In this document: one piece after another, positions 21,899-32,725 of the stretch
How positions within the stretch are numbered: the first letter of the stretch is position 1
Layout: each line of letters begins with the position of its first letter
DNA from: Tubulanus polymorphus
Taxonomy: Eukaryota > Nemertea > Palaeonemertea > Tubulaniformes > Tubulanidae
Length of the DNA: 64,000 bases
Direction of reading: 5' to 3'
Assembly (NCBI RefSeq): GCF_964204645.1
Contig: NW_027437448.1
Coordinates: 1 to 64,000 of the forward strand
Made by a program: the position numbers and the translations under genes
Notes under the pieces: generated by a model
The model's input: the letters and a program-made list of their open reading frames with translations, nothing else
The model's database searches: none
Told to the model about the DNA's origin: nothing

Positions 21899-24800
21899 CA
21901 AACGGCATTTTACTAACTGTCGCCTGTACGAGTTTATTTCGCACTTTTATTTGAACTTTCGTATTATTTTTACTGAACGGTGTTTCTATGTAACCCATAG
22001 AGATGTTTGTTTTCAGTGTTGGTGACGGCGAACCGCTCGTTATTTTACCAATTTCTTTTTCACCAGATTCATCAAAGATTACAGCGCCACCTACAATAAA
22101 CAATACATTACAGAAATCAGAATCAATTCTTGGTGAACATATGGATACACCTGGGCCTGGATGCTTACCCTGAGCAGGAGCCCTGGATATCCGCCTGCCG
22201 GATACCCACCCACCAGAACCCGGATACTTACCCCGGGTTGGAGCCCCGGATACCCGCCCACCAGACCCCGGATACTTACCCCGGGTTGGAGCCCCGGATA
22301 CCCACCCACCAGAACCCGGATACTTACCCCGGGCTGGAGCCCCGGATACCCGCCCACCAGAACCCGGATACTTACCCCGGGCTGGAGTCCCGGATACCCG
22401 CCCACCAGAGCCCGGATACTTACCCCGGGCTGGAGCCCCGGATACCCGCCCACCAGAACCCGGATACTTACCCCGAGCTGGAGCCCCGGATGTTGAAACA
22501 AATCCAACTCTTTTCTTTGTCGGTTTATTCTTTAATTGTTCCAATATGATTTGAGCCCCGGGAAAGTCCGCAGTTTTCCTCCTACGTTTACCTGTATCCA
22601 AATCAATAAAACAAACACAAAACTGAGTAAATAAGGAATAAGCTTTGGTTAGTTGGATGTGGTCCGGACTGGTCGGGACCGGTGTGTACCTATAGTCCAC
22701 GCGAGAGTGCCCTCTATTGGTGTAGTATTCTCATCTATATCGTTTCCGTATAAACACAATCCAGCCTCTAATCTCAGTGAATCACGTGGTCCAAGTCCGG
22801 CTAATTTCACATCCATTGTTTTACTAGACAGTAATATCTCACAGATTTCAGCAGCTTTATCTTCAGGTACCGATAACTAGAAATAGATCGCACATACACA
22901 TAGACAGATACCTGAGATAGACAGATACCTGAGATAGACAGATACCTGAGATAGACAGCTATCTGAGATAGACAGTTATCTGAGATAGACAGATACCTGA
23001 GATAGACAGATACCTGAGATAGACAGCTATCTGAGATAGACAGATACCTGAGATAGACAGATACCTGAGATAGACAGATACCTGAGATAGACAGCTATCT
23101 GAGATAGACAGCTATCTGAGATAGACAGATACCTGAGATAGACAGTTATCTGAGATAGACAGCTATCTGAGATAGACAGCTATCTGAGATAGACAGCTAT
23201 CTGAGATAGACAGATACCTGAGATAGACAGATACCTGAGATAGACAGATACCTGAGATAGACAGATACCTGAGATAGACAGATACCTGAGATAGACAGTT
23301 ATCTGAGATAGACAGCTATCTGAGATAGACAGCTATCTGAGATAGACAGCTATCTGAGATAGACAGCTATCTGAGATAGACAGCTATCTGAGATAGACAG
23401 TTATCAGATAGACAGTAATTGAGACAGCCACCAGATAGACAGACAGCTGTCAGATATTTACCTCTACCCCGTCCTCACCAGTATAACCACATCTCGTCAC
23501 ACGACAGTTTTTAATTCCACATAAAGTTGTTATGACACTCGTCATAAAATATAATTTACTGAGATCGGTTTCAACGAGTGGCTGTAACGCTTTTACCATT
23601 CCGGGACCTACAATACACAATACATACACAATACACAATACGTCGTCACAAAGGAGACCCTTTAATCAGCTGCAGCCCATGATAAACTGGTCAACTCTTA
23701 ATCAGCTGCAGCCCCTGATAAACTGGTCAACTCTTAATCAGCTGCAGCCCCTGATAAACTGGTAAACTCTTAATCAGCTGCAGCCCATGATAAACTGGTC
23801 AACTCTTAATCAGCTACAGGCCTCGATAACTATTTTACCTTGAAGAGCTAATAAAGCCATATTGATTTTTTCTACATTCACATCTAAACCTTTACCGATC
23901 ATTTCACTTTCTTTTGCCTGGAAATAGAAAATAAACAATTGAATGAATCATTTCTATCGCCATGAATCACTCATTATTCAAACAATCGTCATAGTTACCT
24001 TCATATTATTGAAATCTTTATCAGCGCAGGCAGCATTAGAAACTACGTATAAATAATCTTCATTAGTTTTAGTGATAATTAAATCATCGTTAATTCCGCC
24101 ATTATCGCGAGTAAATAACGATAGAGTTCCCTGATTATCCTTCAATCCTTCGACATCGGCCACTGTTAAACTCTCCATAAATTCAATTCTATTTTTACCG
24201 GTGACTTTAGTTTGAAGCATGTGAGACACGTCAAATATCACTGCTTTATTACGGCAATGTTCATGAGATATAATCAACGAATCTTTATATTGAACTGGCA
24301 TCAAATATCCGGCGAACGGAACCATTTTACCACCTTGACTGACATGAAAATCATATAAACATGTCTTCTTCAAATCAGCCTAAAATATATTCAATGAAAA
24401 TCAACAATGTATTAAAATAGCCTACAGGACTCTACCACCAACGATGGAGCCATCCTCCGTGCTCCACTCCTCTTCCCACAGTGGAGCCATCCTCCGTGCT
24501 CCAGACTCCTCTTCCCACAGCGGAGCCATCCTCTGTGCTCCAGAATGCACCACCCACCATGATGGAGCCATCCTCGGTGCTCCAGACTCAACCAACCACC
24601 ATGATGGAGCCATCATCCGTGCCCCAGACTCGACCACCCACCAACGATGGAGCCATCCTCGGTGCTCCAGACTCCACCACCCACCATGATGGAGCCATCC
24701 TCTGTGCCCCAGACTCCACTACCCACGTTGGAGCCATCCTCCATGCCGGCCCAGACAGTGATTTGGATTATCTGGTGCCAGAATATTCTAAATTGGCCCC

Positions 24801-25203
24801 CAATACTGTCTACGCCTGGTTCAGAGACTCCACTCAACCGACCCATATATTCACGACACAGAATTCACAAGCCGCGTTCGCATTGCGGAAAATAATCAAT
24901 TCGGCCCCTTGTTGAACATAGGCCTAGAACCAAGAAATTCTTGGGTCTATTTCAATTTTCAAGACAATCAGAATCAGTCCAGGAGTGCGCCCCTCCAGAG
25001 GGGTCCAAAGTTCAACAAGTTTAGTAGTCATTCATGGTGTGGTGTGCAATGCAAGCCGAGAGTAGGCCGAGTACTAGAAACAAAAACATGTTTTCAATTC
25101 TTACCTTTGAAGCAAAATAACGACATGACGTAATGACGTCACTGGTGAGGGCTGTTCGTGATGTCACCGCCTGCTGTAACAGTGATAAAACATTCCTCTG
25201 CAT
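21864..25203 (-). CDS. AMT: aminomethyltransferase, glycine cleavage T-protein
   Basis: Mitochondrial T-protein: takes the aminomethyl group from lipoylated H-protein, giving methylene-THF and ammonia. Exons on the minus strand: 25203–25105, 24379–23999, 23917–23839, 23607–23462, 22876–22690, 22591–22472, 22090–21864; 412 aa, human 403. Blocks: [39 protein letters not shown]…[56 protein letters not shown] and [12 protein letters not shown]. The N-terminus [19 protein letters not shown] is Arg-rich and suits a presequence. In-frame ATGs at 25218 and 25257 are alternatives. Two tandem arrays have captured this gene's signals: the exon 6 donor (22190–22490) and the stop codon (21364–21898). Confidence 0.97.
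22190..22495. repeat. 48 bp minisatellite containing a 5' splice site, ~6 copies
   Basis: On the minus strand each unit holds GGGGCTCCAGCCCGGG|GTAAGT, which is the last 16 nt of AMT exon 6 and its donor, followed by ATCCGGGTTCTGGTGGGCGG. The unit is 16 codons, so the AMT frame stays open ([16 protein letters not shown] per unit). The exon-contiguous copy ends at 22472. Confidence 0.95.
22905..23445. repeat. 17 bp minisatellite, ~31 copies
   Basis: Unit GAGATAGACAGATACCT, with an interspersed GCTATCT variant, in AMT intron 4 next to the exon 5 acceptor. Confidence 0.95.
23660..23832. repeat. 36 bp tandem repeat, ~4.5 copies
   Basis: Unit CTCTTAATCAGCTGCAGCCC plus CTGATAAACTGGTCAA, in AMT intron 3. 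Confidence 0.9.
24430..24745. repeat. ~42 bp tandem repeat, ~7 copies
   Basis: Unit GATGGAGCCATCCTCGGTGC plus TCCAGACTCCACCACCCACC, in AMT intron 1. Open frames on both strands here are artefacts. Confidence 0.9.
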
Positions 25204-25257
25204 CTTCAACAAATACATCTCATCAACAACAACCGAAACTGAACTCTGAACTGTCAA

Positions 25258-27195
25258 ACCGGCTGGATATCTGGAGAGTTTGCGGAACTGTCAACTCGGG
25301 TCCTAGATTCCGGTTCAGAACTTCACCGTCAAGTGCTGTCTCTATATAAAGCATTGGCGGCGAATGAGCGAACTAACTTTGTACTCGCGCGCCGCAGTAA
25401 GAATATTGTCATGTCGAGTTAGTTCACACGTTCGCCGCTTATGCTTAATATAAAGGCAGGACTTAACGGTTGTTACGGTATGAACATCAGAAGTGCCGTG
25501 CGCGGCGGTCACGGATGAGTACCCGGTGCCTAATTCTGGCTAAACCCACTCAACGGTTGAAAATTCTCACAGTTCTTGAACACCGAAGTTGTGAGAAATA
25601 TTTTCCGAAGTAAGTTTAGAAAGTGGAGAACCCCCGGGTTGCGGGAGCTGCCGGGTCCAGACCGGCCGCTCACCGAATTAACTTAGTACTCATTCAATAG
25701 AACGCGGAAAGATTGACGAAGCGACCGAAGGTGCAAAGCCATCCCGGGATGTTTGGAGTTCTCCCCAGGATTTTTTTCATTCATTTGGAAGCCCGGCTGC
25801 GGCTCGAGGCATCAACCAAATCACACTGGGAATAATGAAAGACGGACTAGTTTTTATATACATAAGGTCTACTGAGTCACTGCTGAGATTTCGTAAGTGA
25901 CCCCCGAAACTGATCGCCTGTAATCTCACTAATTTGGATGAGAAAATTCTGTGGATTTTCGAATGGAGTGAAATTCAACTTCAGAATCACAAAACAATTA
26001 AAAGAAACTGCAATGCCGGTACAATTCTTAATCTACAGCAGATGAAAGAAATTTCGGAAAATAATTCTGCTGCCTAGGGTTGGTGCCCTTGGTGCTAGTT
26101 TACGCAATTTGAACGTGCCCTGAAGTACTTGACACAAGCCGTAGAATGCCTGTCACTGTTTAGAATGTTTTTAGTAATGAGATTGGAACTTTTGGAAATT
26201 AGCCCTCAAACAATTTTCAGTGACCAAGCCGTTGTGCCCTTTAAACTTTTTGGCAACTTGACCCAGTGACCCTGAAAGTGACATCTCTTGTGCGGCCTGC
26301 AGGGTTGGTGCCCTTATTTGCGCAATTTCGAACGTGCCCTGAAGTACTTGGCACTTAAAGCCGTGGAGTGGTCACTTTTTACAATGTTTTTTGGTAATGA
26401 GATTGTAAGTTTTGGAAATTAATTCTGCCCTTAAACACTAGGCTGCCAATTTTCACTGAGTGTCCTAGCTTAAACTTTCTTTTCGGAAGTGCAACTTGAA
26501 CGTGCCTGAAAGTGCACCTGCCCTTTTGGTTCCGCATCGGACGGTATCTTGCGAACAAAAATTCGTTGAAAATGGCCTTGACAAAGAAATCTGGCCTGTG
26601 TGTCCCCGGGCCGCTCGGTGGTCAGGGCGGAGGTCGGCCCCCTAATCCGGTCCCTGCATTTCCTATAATCTCAGATGGAGCAAATAACGACGAGTTCAAG
26701 TTCATACGTAGAAATCTTTAGTATTATATGAATTTAATTTGGTATTTATGTGTTACAATCTGTAATCACTCAAGGTGCCGCCTTTATTCATATGTTAGCA
26801 CTTTAGCATATCGACTAAACAGCTGCAGGTTTGAACCCGAGGTGACAGGTGTCTGTGAACTCTACAGAATCATCTAAACATGGCGGCGCCCATACCGCAT
26901 AACACATATATAACAACGCCTCTGATTGGCTACAATACGCACTAGCTCTTAGACGCCTAATTACAGTTTTTTAACTGAAATTCCTAATCTAAAATCTAAA
27001 AAATAAGATAAACTCATTAACAATCAATAATCAAATCGTAAAATAATAGATTTCAACGAATTAAACCTATTAATTCGTAGAAAACATCGATAGTAGTTCG
27101 AATCTCAGAAACATATCCACCAATCAGAGAAAGCGTTACATCGTTAAGTTACATCGATATTATTTAGAAGGAAGTAAAATAAAGAAAACAGAAAG
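25258..27195. other. AMT/ING3 divergent intergenic region
   Basis: No coding gene recognised. It holds a long imperfect hairpin (25345–25447), a TATA-like TCTATATAAAG at 25341, and a direct duplication of about 225 bp. The duplication's first copy starts near 26072 and its second near 26296 (shared GGGTTGGTGCCCTT and AACGTGCCCTGAAGTACTTG). The 69-aa frame at 26512–26721 shows no domain. A structured noncoding RNA or an unclassified mobile element would both fit. Confidence 0.45.
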
Positions 27196-30100
27196 ATGTT
27201 GTATTTAGAAGATTACGTTGAAAGTGAGTTGATTTAACTTTGTATTTATTCAATTAGGGCAATGTCTGCGTGTCGGCCTCATAGTTTGAATATTTGTAGA
27301 AAGTGAATTCTGATAAATCGCCCTCACTGTTTCCTGCACCTTGTTTTACCACTTAAATTGTTTATTTAGTGATAGAGAATTTGCCTATGGAGATGAGGGA
27401 ACGATTTACTGAAATGAGAGAAATGGATTTAACAGTTCAAAGTATGTACATTGCATATAATTGCACATTTGTAGTTTTTATTTCCACCAGTTGGTGGCAG
27501 CACCTGCTGGTCGTACATCACTGCTATACCGTTGAATGTCCTTATATACATTGTATCTCTAGATGCTATGGATTACTTGGATGGTCAAGTATCTGGATTT
27601 TTCAAGAAATGTCAACAGCCAAATTTCGACGATAATTGGAAGAACGAGCAATTTGAAAAAATAAAAGAGGTAAAAAACTTTATTGTGCGAAGCTCCGCTC
27701 CTGGGAGGCATCTCAGCAGGAACAGGAGCAGGGGTGGGAGACTCGTAAAAAGTCCATCAAATTTTTTGTTTTCGGGTGCCATTTTCATTTTGTCACTAAA
27801 GAAAGTTGGTGCATTTCAATGCAAGATTGTGCCTTGTATTGCCTGGAGATCAAAATTCCCAGTAATAAGTTTGTGGATCCAGGGAGACTTTTTTTTTTTG
27901 AGTGAAACTTTGTGCATTTGAATACAGGAGTGAGGGTGCCTTATATTGCCTATTTGGAGATCAAAGTTCCCTGTAATAAGTTCCTCAAAATTGGACTGTG
28001 AATCTACCCCTGAGCTGGGTAAACAGTCTTACTTGTCTATGTCTAGGATGTTAGATAACTCTTGATAGGTCGTAATTTCTTAATGATGTTTTTTTAGGGT
28101 TATTCAAAAGCGGTAGAAAATGCGGATGAAAAAGTTCAGATGGCGAATCAAATTTATGAAATGGTAAATATTGAGATGAATCTCAGTTTGTTTTTTTCTC
28201 TCAGAGTTTGGTTTGTTTGAAATAGATTTAATTATTTTTAGGTCGATCGACATCTCAGAAAATTGGATCAAGAATTATCTAAATTTAAGATGGAATTAGA
28301 GGCTGATAATGCGGGAATCACGGAAGTTTTAGAGAAACGTAAGGCGTTCGTATCTAACCCGAGTTTTCACCGGATCGGTCGAGACGTTTCACAGGATCGG
28401 TCGAGGGGTTTCACCGGATCGGCCGAGGGGTTTCACCGGATCGGCCGAGGGGTTTCTCCGGATCGGTCGAGGGGTTTCACCGGATCGGCCGAGGGGTTTC
28501 ACCGGATCGGCCGAGGGGTTTCACCGGATCGGTCGAGGGGTTTCACCGGATCGGTCGAGGGGTTTCACCGGATCGGTCGAGGGGTTTCACCGGATCGGTC
28601 GAGGGGTTTAACCGGATCGGTCGAGGGGTTTCACCGGATCGGCCGAGGGGTTTCACCGGATCGGTCGAGGGGTTTCACCGGATCGGTCGAGGGGTTTCAC
28701 CGGATCGGTCGAGGGGTTTCACCGGATCGGTCGAGGGGTTTCACCGGATCGGCCGAGACGTTTCACAGGATCGGTCGAGGGGTTTCACCGGATCGGCCGA
28801 GACGTTTCACAGGATCGGTCGAGGGGTTTCACCGGATCGGTCGAGGGGTTTCACCGGATCGGCCGAGGGGTTTCACCGGATCGGCCGAGGGGTTTCACCG
28901 GATAGGTCGAGACGTTTCGCCGGATCGGTCGAGGGGTTTCACCGGATCGGTCGAGGGGTTTCACCGGATCGGCCGAGGGGTTTCACCGGATCGGTCGAGG
29001 GGTTTCACCGGATCGGTCGAGACGTTTCGCCGGATCGGTCGAGGGGTTTCACCGGATCGGTCGAGACGTTTATTTATAATCTAATCATATATTTATTAAT
29101 TATAGGATCATTAGAAATGGATAATCCACAACCGGGACAAAACCATCGAGATCGTGAGTAGTATTTACTGCACTCCGAGTTACACCACAGTTATCAGTAA
29201 CTCCCAGCTGTAGATCTGTGTCCGGCATGATTAAAACTTTCAGGGTGGTGCCACTTACCGGTACCTGGAAATCGGGGAAATTTCTGTTGAAAGTCAGGGA
29301 ATTTAAAGTAAAAGAAGTAAAGAAGCCTAAAATCTGCGAAACATGTTGAGATTTTGTCAGAGGATATGTTGAGATTGCTAGAGTGCGCGTAAAATCAAAC
29401 AGTTTCTGTCTTTTGTTACATTTTTGACTGCGTTAATTGATTGGATTCTTAGCAGATCAAGTGTGGGATAACATAATTCATGTCAGGGAATAGTCACGGA
29501 AATAAGCAATTCAAATAAACGTGGCTCCCCCTGTTGGGACTTAGCTTTGACAAAAGTGGCTCCCCCTAGACTTTGGGTTCAACTTTTAATTATTTTCAGG
29601 AAAACGACATCACATTTCATCATCATCTAATAACGTCGAGAAGAAACTAATGACGGAGAAAGTTTTATCATCGATAGCGAGTGAAGTGGCGACAGGTGGC
29701 GCTGGTTTAGCGGCAGTCGGAGTGAGAGAATCAAATATACAAACACAGTCTACAACTAATAATACATCATCAACATCTAATACTACTACATCTAACTTCA
29801 ATTATAACTATGGTTTAGGTATGTATATCCCCTCTCCCTTCCCTCCTCTCCCTCCCCTCTCCCTTCCCTCAACATGTGAGTTTAATAAATCTATTTTCAG
29901 GCGATTATTTACAAGGTCAAAGTCGTAAAGTTGAAAAACCGAAGCATAAATTCAACAAAAATAAAGGTAAATTTTATTGTATTGTACAGTAGACTTCGCC
30001 AAATCAAATCCCATCAACTTTGATAAAAATCGCAACTGGTTGAAATATTTTTAAACATCAAACTCAGTATCACTGAAGGCGGACACATTTTTACGGCTCA

Positions 30101-31064
30101 AAAAGATCCGACTTAAACAGGGTCTACTCACCGTCCAGGCTCCCCGGAGTCCAGGCTCCCCGGAGTCCAGGCTCCCCGGAGTCGAATTCATCAGGTACCG
30201 ATATTAGAATTGTGTTTGTTAACAGGTACGAGTAGCAGTGCTGCATTAGCAGCTGCAGCGTCACAAGCGATCGCAGCTACACAGAATATGCAACAAGGTC
30301 GCCGAACCGCCAGTTTAAAGGCGAGTTACGAAGTTTTAGCTAAAGGAGGGACGTTGACGGACTTTACAGTAAAACAAGAACCTGGATTACAAACATCGTC
30401 TATAGAACCAGTAACGCCACCTACACCGGTTATAGTATCATCATCTTCATCTTCGCGCAGGAATAAAAAGTAAGTCTATCTCAATGTTAGTCCGGGATTA
30501 ACACTGCTAGTCCAATCGATGTTAGTCCGGGATTAACACTGCTAGTCCAATCGATGTTATTCTCGGAACAACTTTTTCACCTTGTAAAACGATTGATCTC
30601 ATATAACAGGAGTTCAAAGAAACAACTTTTGTTACAACAACAACAACAAGCAGCTGCAGCAGCGGCGGCAGCAGCAGCTGCAGCAGCTGAACAGACCGAT
30701 CCACAACAACAAACAACTGATTCTACGACGCAACAACAATCGACCGATGAAGTAATGGTCGATGAAAATGGTCAACAAGTCGACTGGCAATACGACCCTT
30801 CAGAACCGAGATATTGTTTATGTAATCAAGTTTCTTATGGTGAAATGGTTGGTTGTGATAATGAAGATGTAAGTAGCAATATTTGTCTCTATTTCTGATA
30901 ATACGCATTGTTTTCGGGCTGAGCCTAAAATTCTAATTGTATATTTATTTCAGTGTCCTATAGAGTGGTTTCATTATGGTTGTGTTAATCTAACTCATGC
31001 TCCTAAAGGTAAATGGTATTGTCCGCAATGTTTAGCTGCCATGAAACGTAGAGGACGAAGATAA
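27196..31064 (+). CDS. ING3: inhibitor of growth protein 3
   Basis: Subunit of the TIP60/NuA4 histone acetyltransferase complex; its PHD finger reads H3K4me3. Eleven exons: 27196–27223, 27370–27441, 27563–27669, 28098–28163, 28242–28338, 29106–29153, 29600–29818, 29901–29966, 30226–30469, 30610–30868, 30954–31064; 438 aa, human 418. The N-terminal ING domain starts [20 protein letters not shown] and includes [33 protein letters not shown] is the conserved central block. A Gln5–Ala12 run lies in exon 10. The C-terminal C4HC3 PHD finger (about 382–430) has [20 protein letters not shown] then [10 protein letters not shown] and WYCPQC. Intron 5 contains a 21 bp array that stays open in the ING3 frame. 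AATAAA signals lie just after the stop. Confidence 0.97.
28368..29072. repeat. 21 bp minisatellite, ~33 copies
   Basis: Unit GGTTTCACCGGATCGGTCGA plus G, with GGCC and GAGACG variants, filling ING3 intron 5. Because 21 is a multiple of three, reading through the exon 5 donor adds a long stop-free tail (frame open 28263–29084). Confidence 0.95.
29987..30127. mobile_element. MITE-like insertion in ING3 intron 8
   Basis: Ends CAGTAGACTTCGCC and GGGTCTACT are inverted relative to each other, in the style of pogo/Tigger-type terminal repeats. A 17 bp triplicate (CCAGGCTCCCCGGAGT) follows at 30135–30182. Confidence 0.4.
30474..30560. repeat. ~39 bp direct duplication
   Basis: ATGTTAGTCCGGGATTAACA and CTGCTAGTCCAATCG occur twice in a row directly behind the ING3 exon 9 donor. 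Confidence 0.8.
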
Positions 31065-32700
31065 ATGACCACGAAAAATAAATACCCGCGAAATTAACAA
31101 ATATAAGTGTCTGTTGTAAATAAATGATTATCGATGTAAATAAATGAATTTAAGTTACACGTAATTCGTTTCTTGTTGATTCTTCTTTAAGGTTAGTTAT
31201 GTATTTTTCTCAGGGATTTTAAGCATTGTACAACTACCAAAATTACTTACAAATCAAAAATGTGCAAAATTTAGCACAGAAAAAACATTGATTTATTCTG
31301 TTAAATTGATGAGCTTGAAGTGGGTTTTGCTAAAAACACAATACAATATACAGTTTACTTAAAAAGAAATATGGAAATATCGTTTGAAAGGACAAGAAGA
31401 TTCATAGTTTATTGATGATAGGTGCCACAGTGATCCGTATTGTGCTTAATGAGGAAATATCTTTTACATACTATCTAAATAATGCGAAACTTTATTAGTT
31501 CACAAAAATTCCGCTATGGTTATTCATAGGGGCAGCACTGAACGGTTGATATTTGATACAGCCTCGCTAGTCTACTGTGGCATGCAAGGAAAACATACAT
31601 TCAAAAGTCACTTTTTGCGGCCAGAACTCGAAAGCGTAAAGCATCGGTGCCAGGCACGCCGGTGGGCCCAATCCGCAGAGTGATCTATCATATTTCTGAA
31701 TAGACTTAATACGCATTGAATCATCGGATTTCACGATCTAATCAGATCACGGCTGTTGGAGTAGTATTCAGGGAACCGCTTGAATCGAGGAACCGGTAGA
31801 TGGCGGGTCAATCGCTCATTCAATAGATGGCGTTCCTTTCATCAGTAGGAGCAATGGCTGCCAATCGAACTGTAAATATCGAAAAAATGCACTCAAAAAA
31901 TGATGATAGGATGAGCTTAGGCCTTAATTTCAAGCTAGATTTTTATGCTTCCACCGTGCTCGAATTTAGGGGATCCAGAAGGGAGGTTTTACCTGGATCA
32001 AAGTTCCGTGACGAATGAGGTTGTGTAACAACGCGCAAAATCATGCGGAAATCTTTGCTGCATGAATTGAATGTACCGTACTAATTACACTTACAGCGCC
32101 CTAGGCTACAAGCCATGGATGAATCAAATTGTCTTAATTTGGACAAAATTCTATATTCGGCCTATCCCAGTTGGTTTTAGCAAGGTTCCACTGATTGATT
32201 TATTCTCTTGAACTTTGAAACATGCCATAGGAGCCCTAAATCAATTTGGTCTTAATTTGATAGTACCGATACCAAAGTCGTCATTGAATCAATTTCTTTC
32301 AATCTGAATCAGAGCAGAGAATACTTAATGAACTATGCCTAAATCAATTTTAACAATTTGTTCACGTGCCCAACGTTTTAGATTAATCTCAAATCATCAA
32401 AAATATGGTTTATAAGCATGGAAACAGGAAACATCTCAAGAATTTCAAACCTTTTCTCTTCAACATGAGAAAATGAAGACTTTTTGATAATCCTTCAATG
32501 CCATGTGAAAAATCAATGGATATAAAATGATGGTAGGCCTATATTGAGACTGCACAGTTTCACGGGTGGTATTTAATTAAGACCAAATTTGAGGTATGTG
32601 TTGAAAAGATTAAGCAAAATATCCCCAAAAAATTGGGTGCTGATCAGGCCAAATATGAAGGCACTTTGGGTCTTTGAGGGGGTCCCTGGACTCGGGGCCA
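31065..32700. other. ING3 – satellite interval
   Basis: Holds the ING3 3' UTR (AATAAA near 31078 and 31120), a small inverted-repeat element (31423–31582) and no recognised exon. A possible first exon for the downstream USP gene is ATG at 31827 to 31871 before GTAAAT (15 codons, phase 0, as the next exon needs). This is weak: no domain supports it. Confidence 0.4.
31423..31582. mobile_element. MITE-like element with TGCCACAGT ends, copy 1
   Basis: 160 bp bounded by TGCCACAGT and ACTGTGGCA. The interior (AAATTCCGCTATGGTTATTC, GGCAGCACTGAACGGTTGA, CCTCGCTAGTCTACTGTGGC) matches the reverse complement of 62110–62225. Confidence 0.7.
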
Positions 32701-32725
32701 AGAATAGTCCCCAGGGTTGTATTGT

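Noticed and set aside
22130-22549. Proline-rich plus-strand frames over the AMT array
   Set aside because: Antisense reading of the 48 bp repeat inside a well-supported minus-strand gene.
28263-29084. Array in ING3 intron 5 as a true long exon
   Set aside because: The exon 5 donor and the downstream acceptor give a perfect ING3 join (EKRSLEMD, as in other ING3 proteins); kept only as a possible retained intron.
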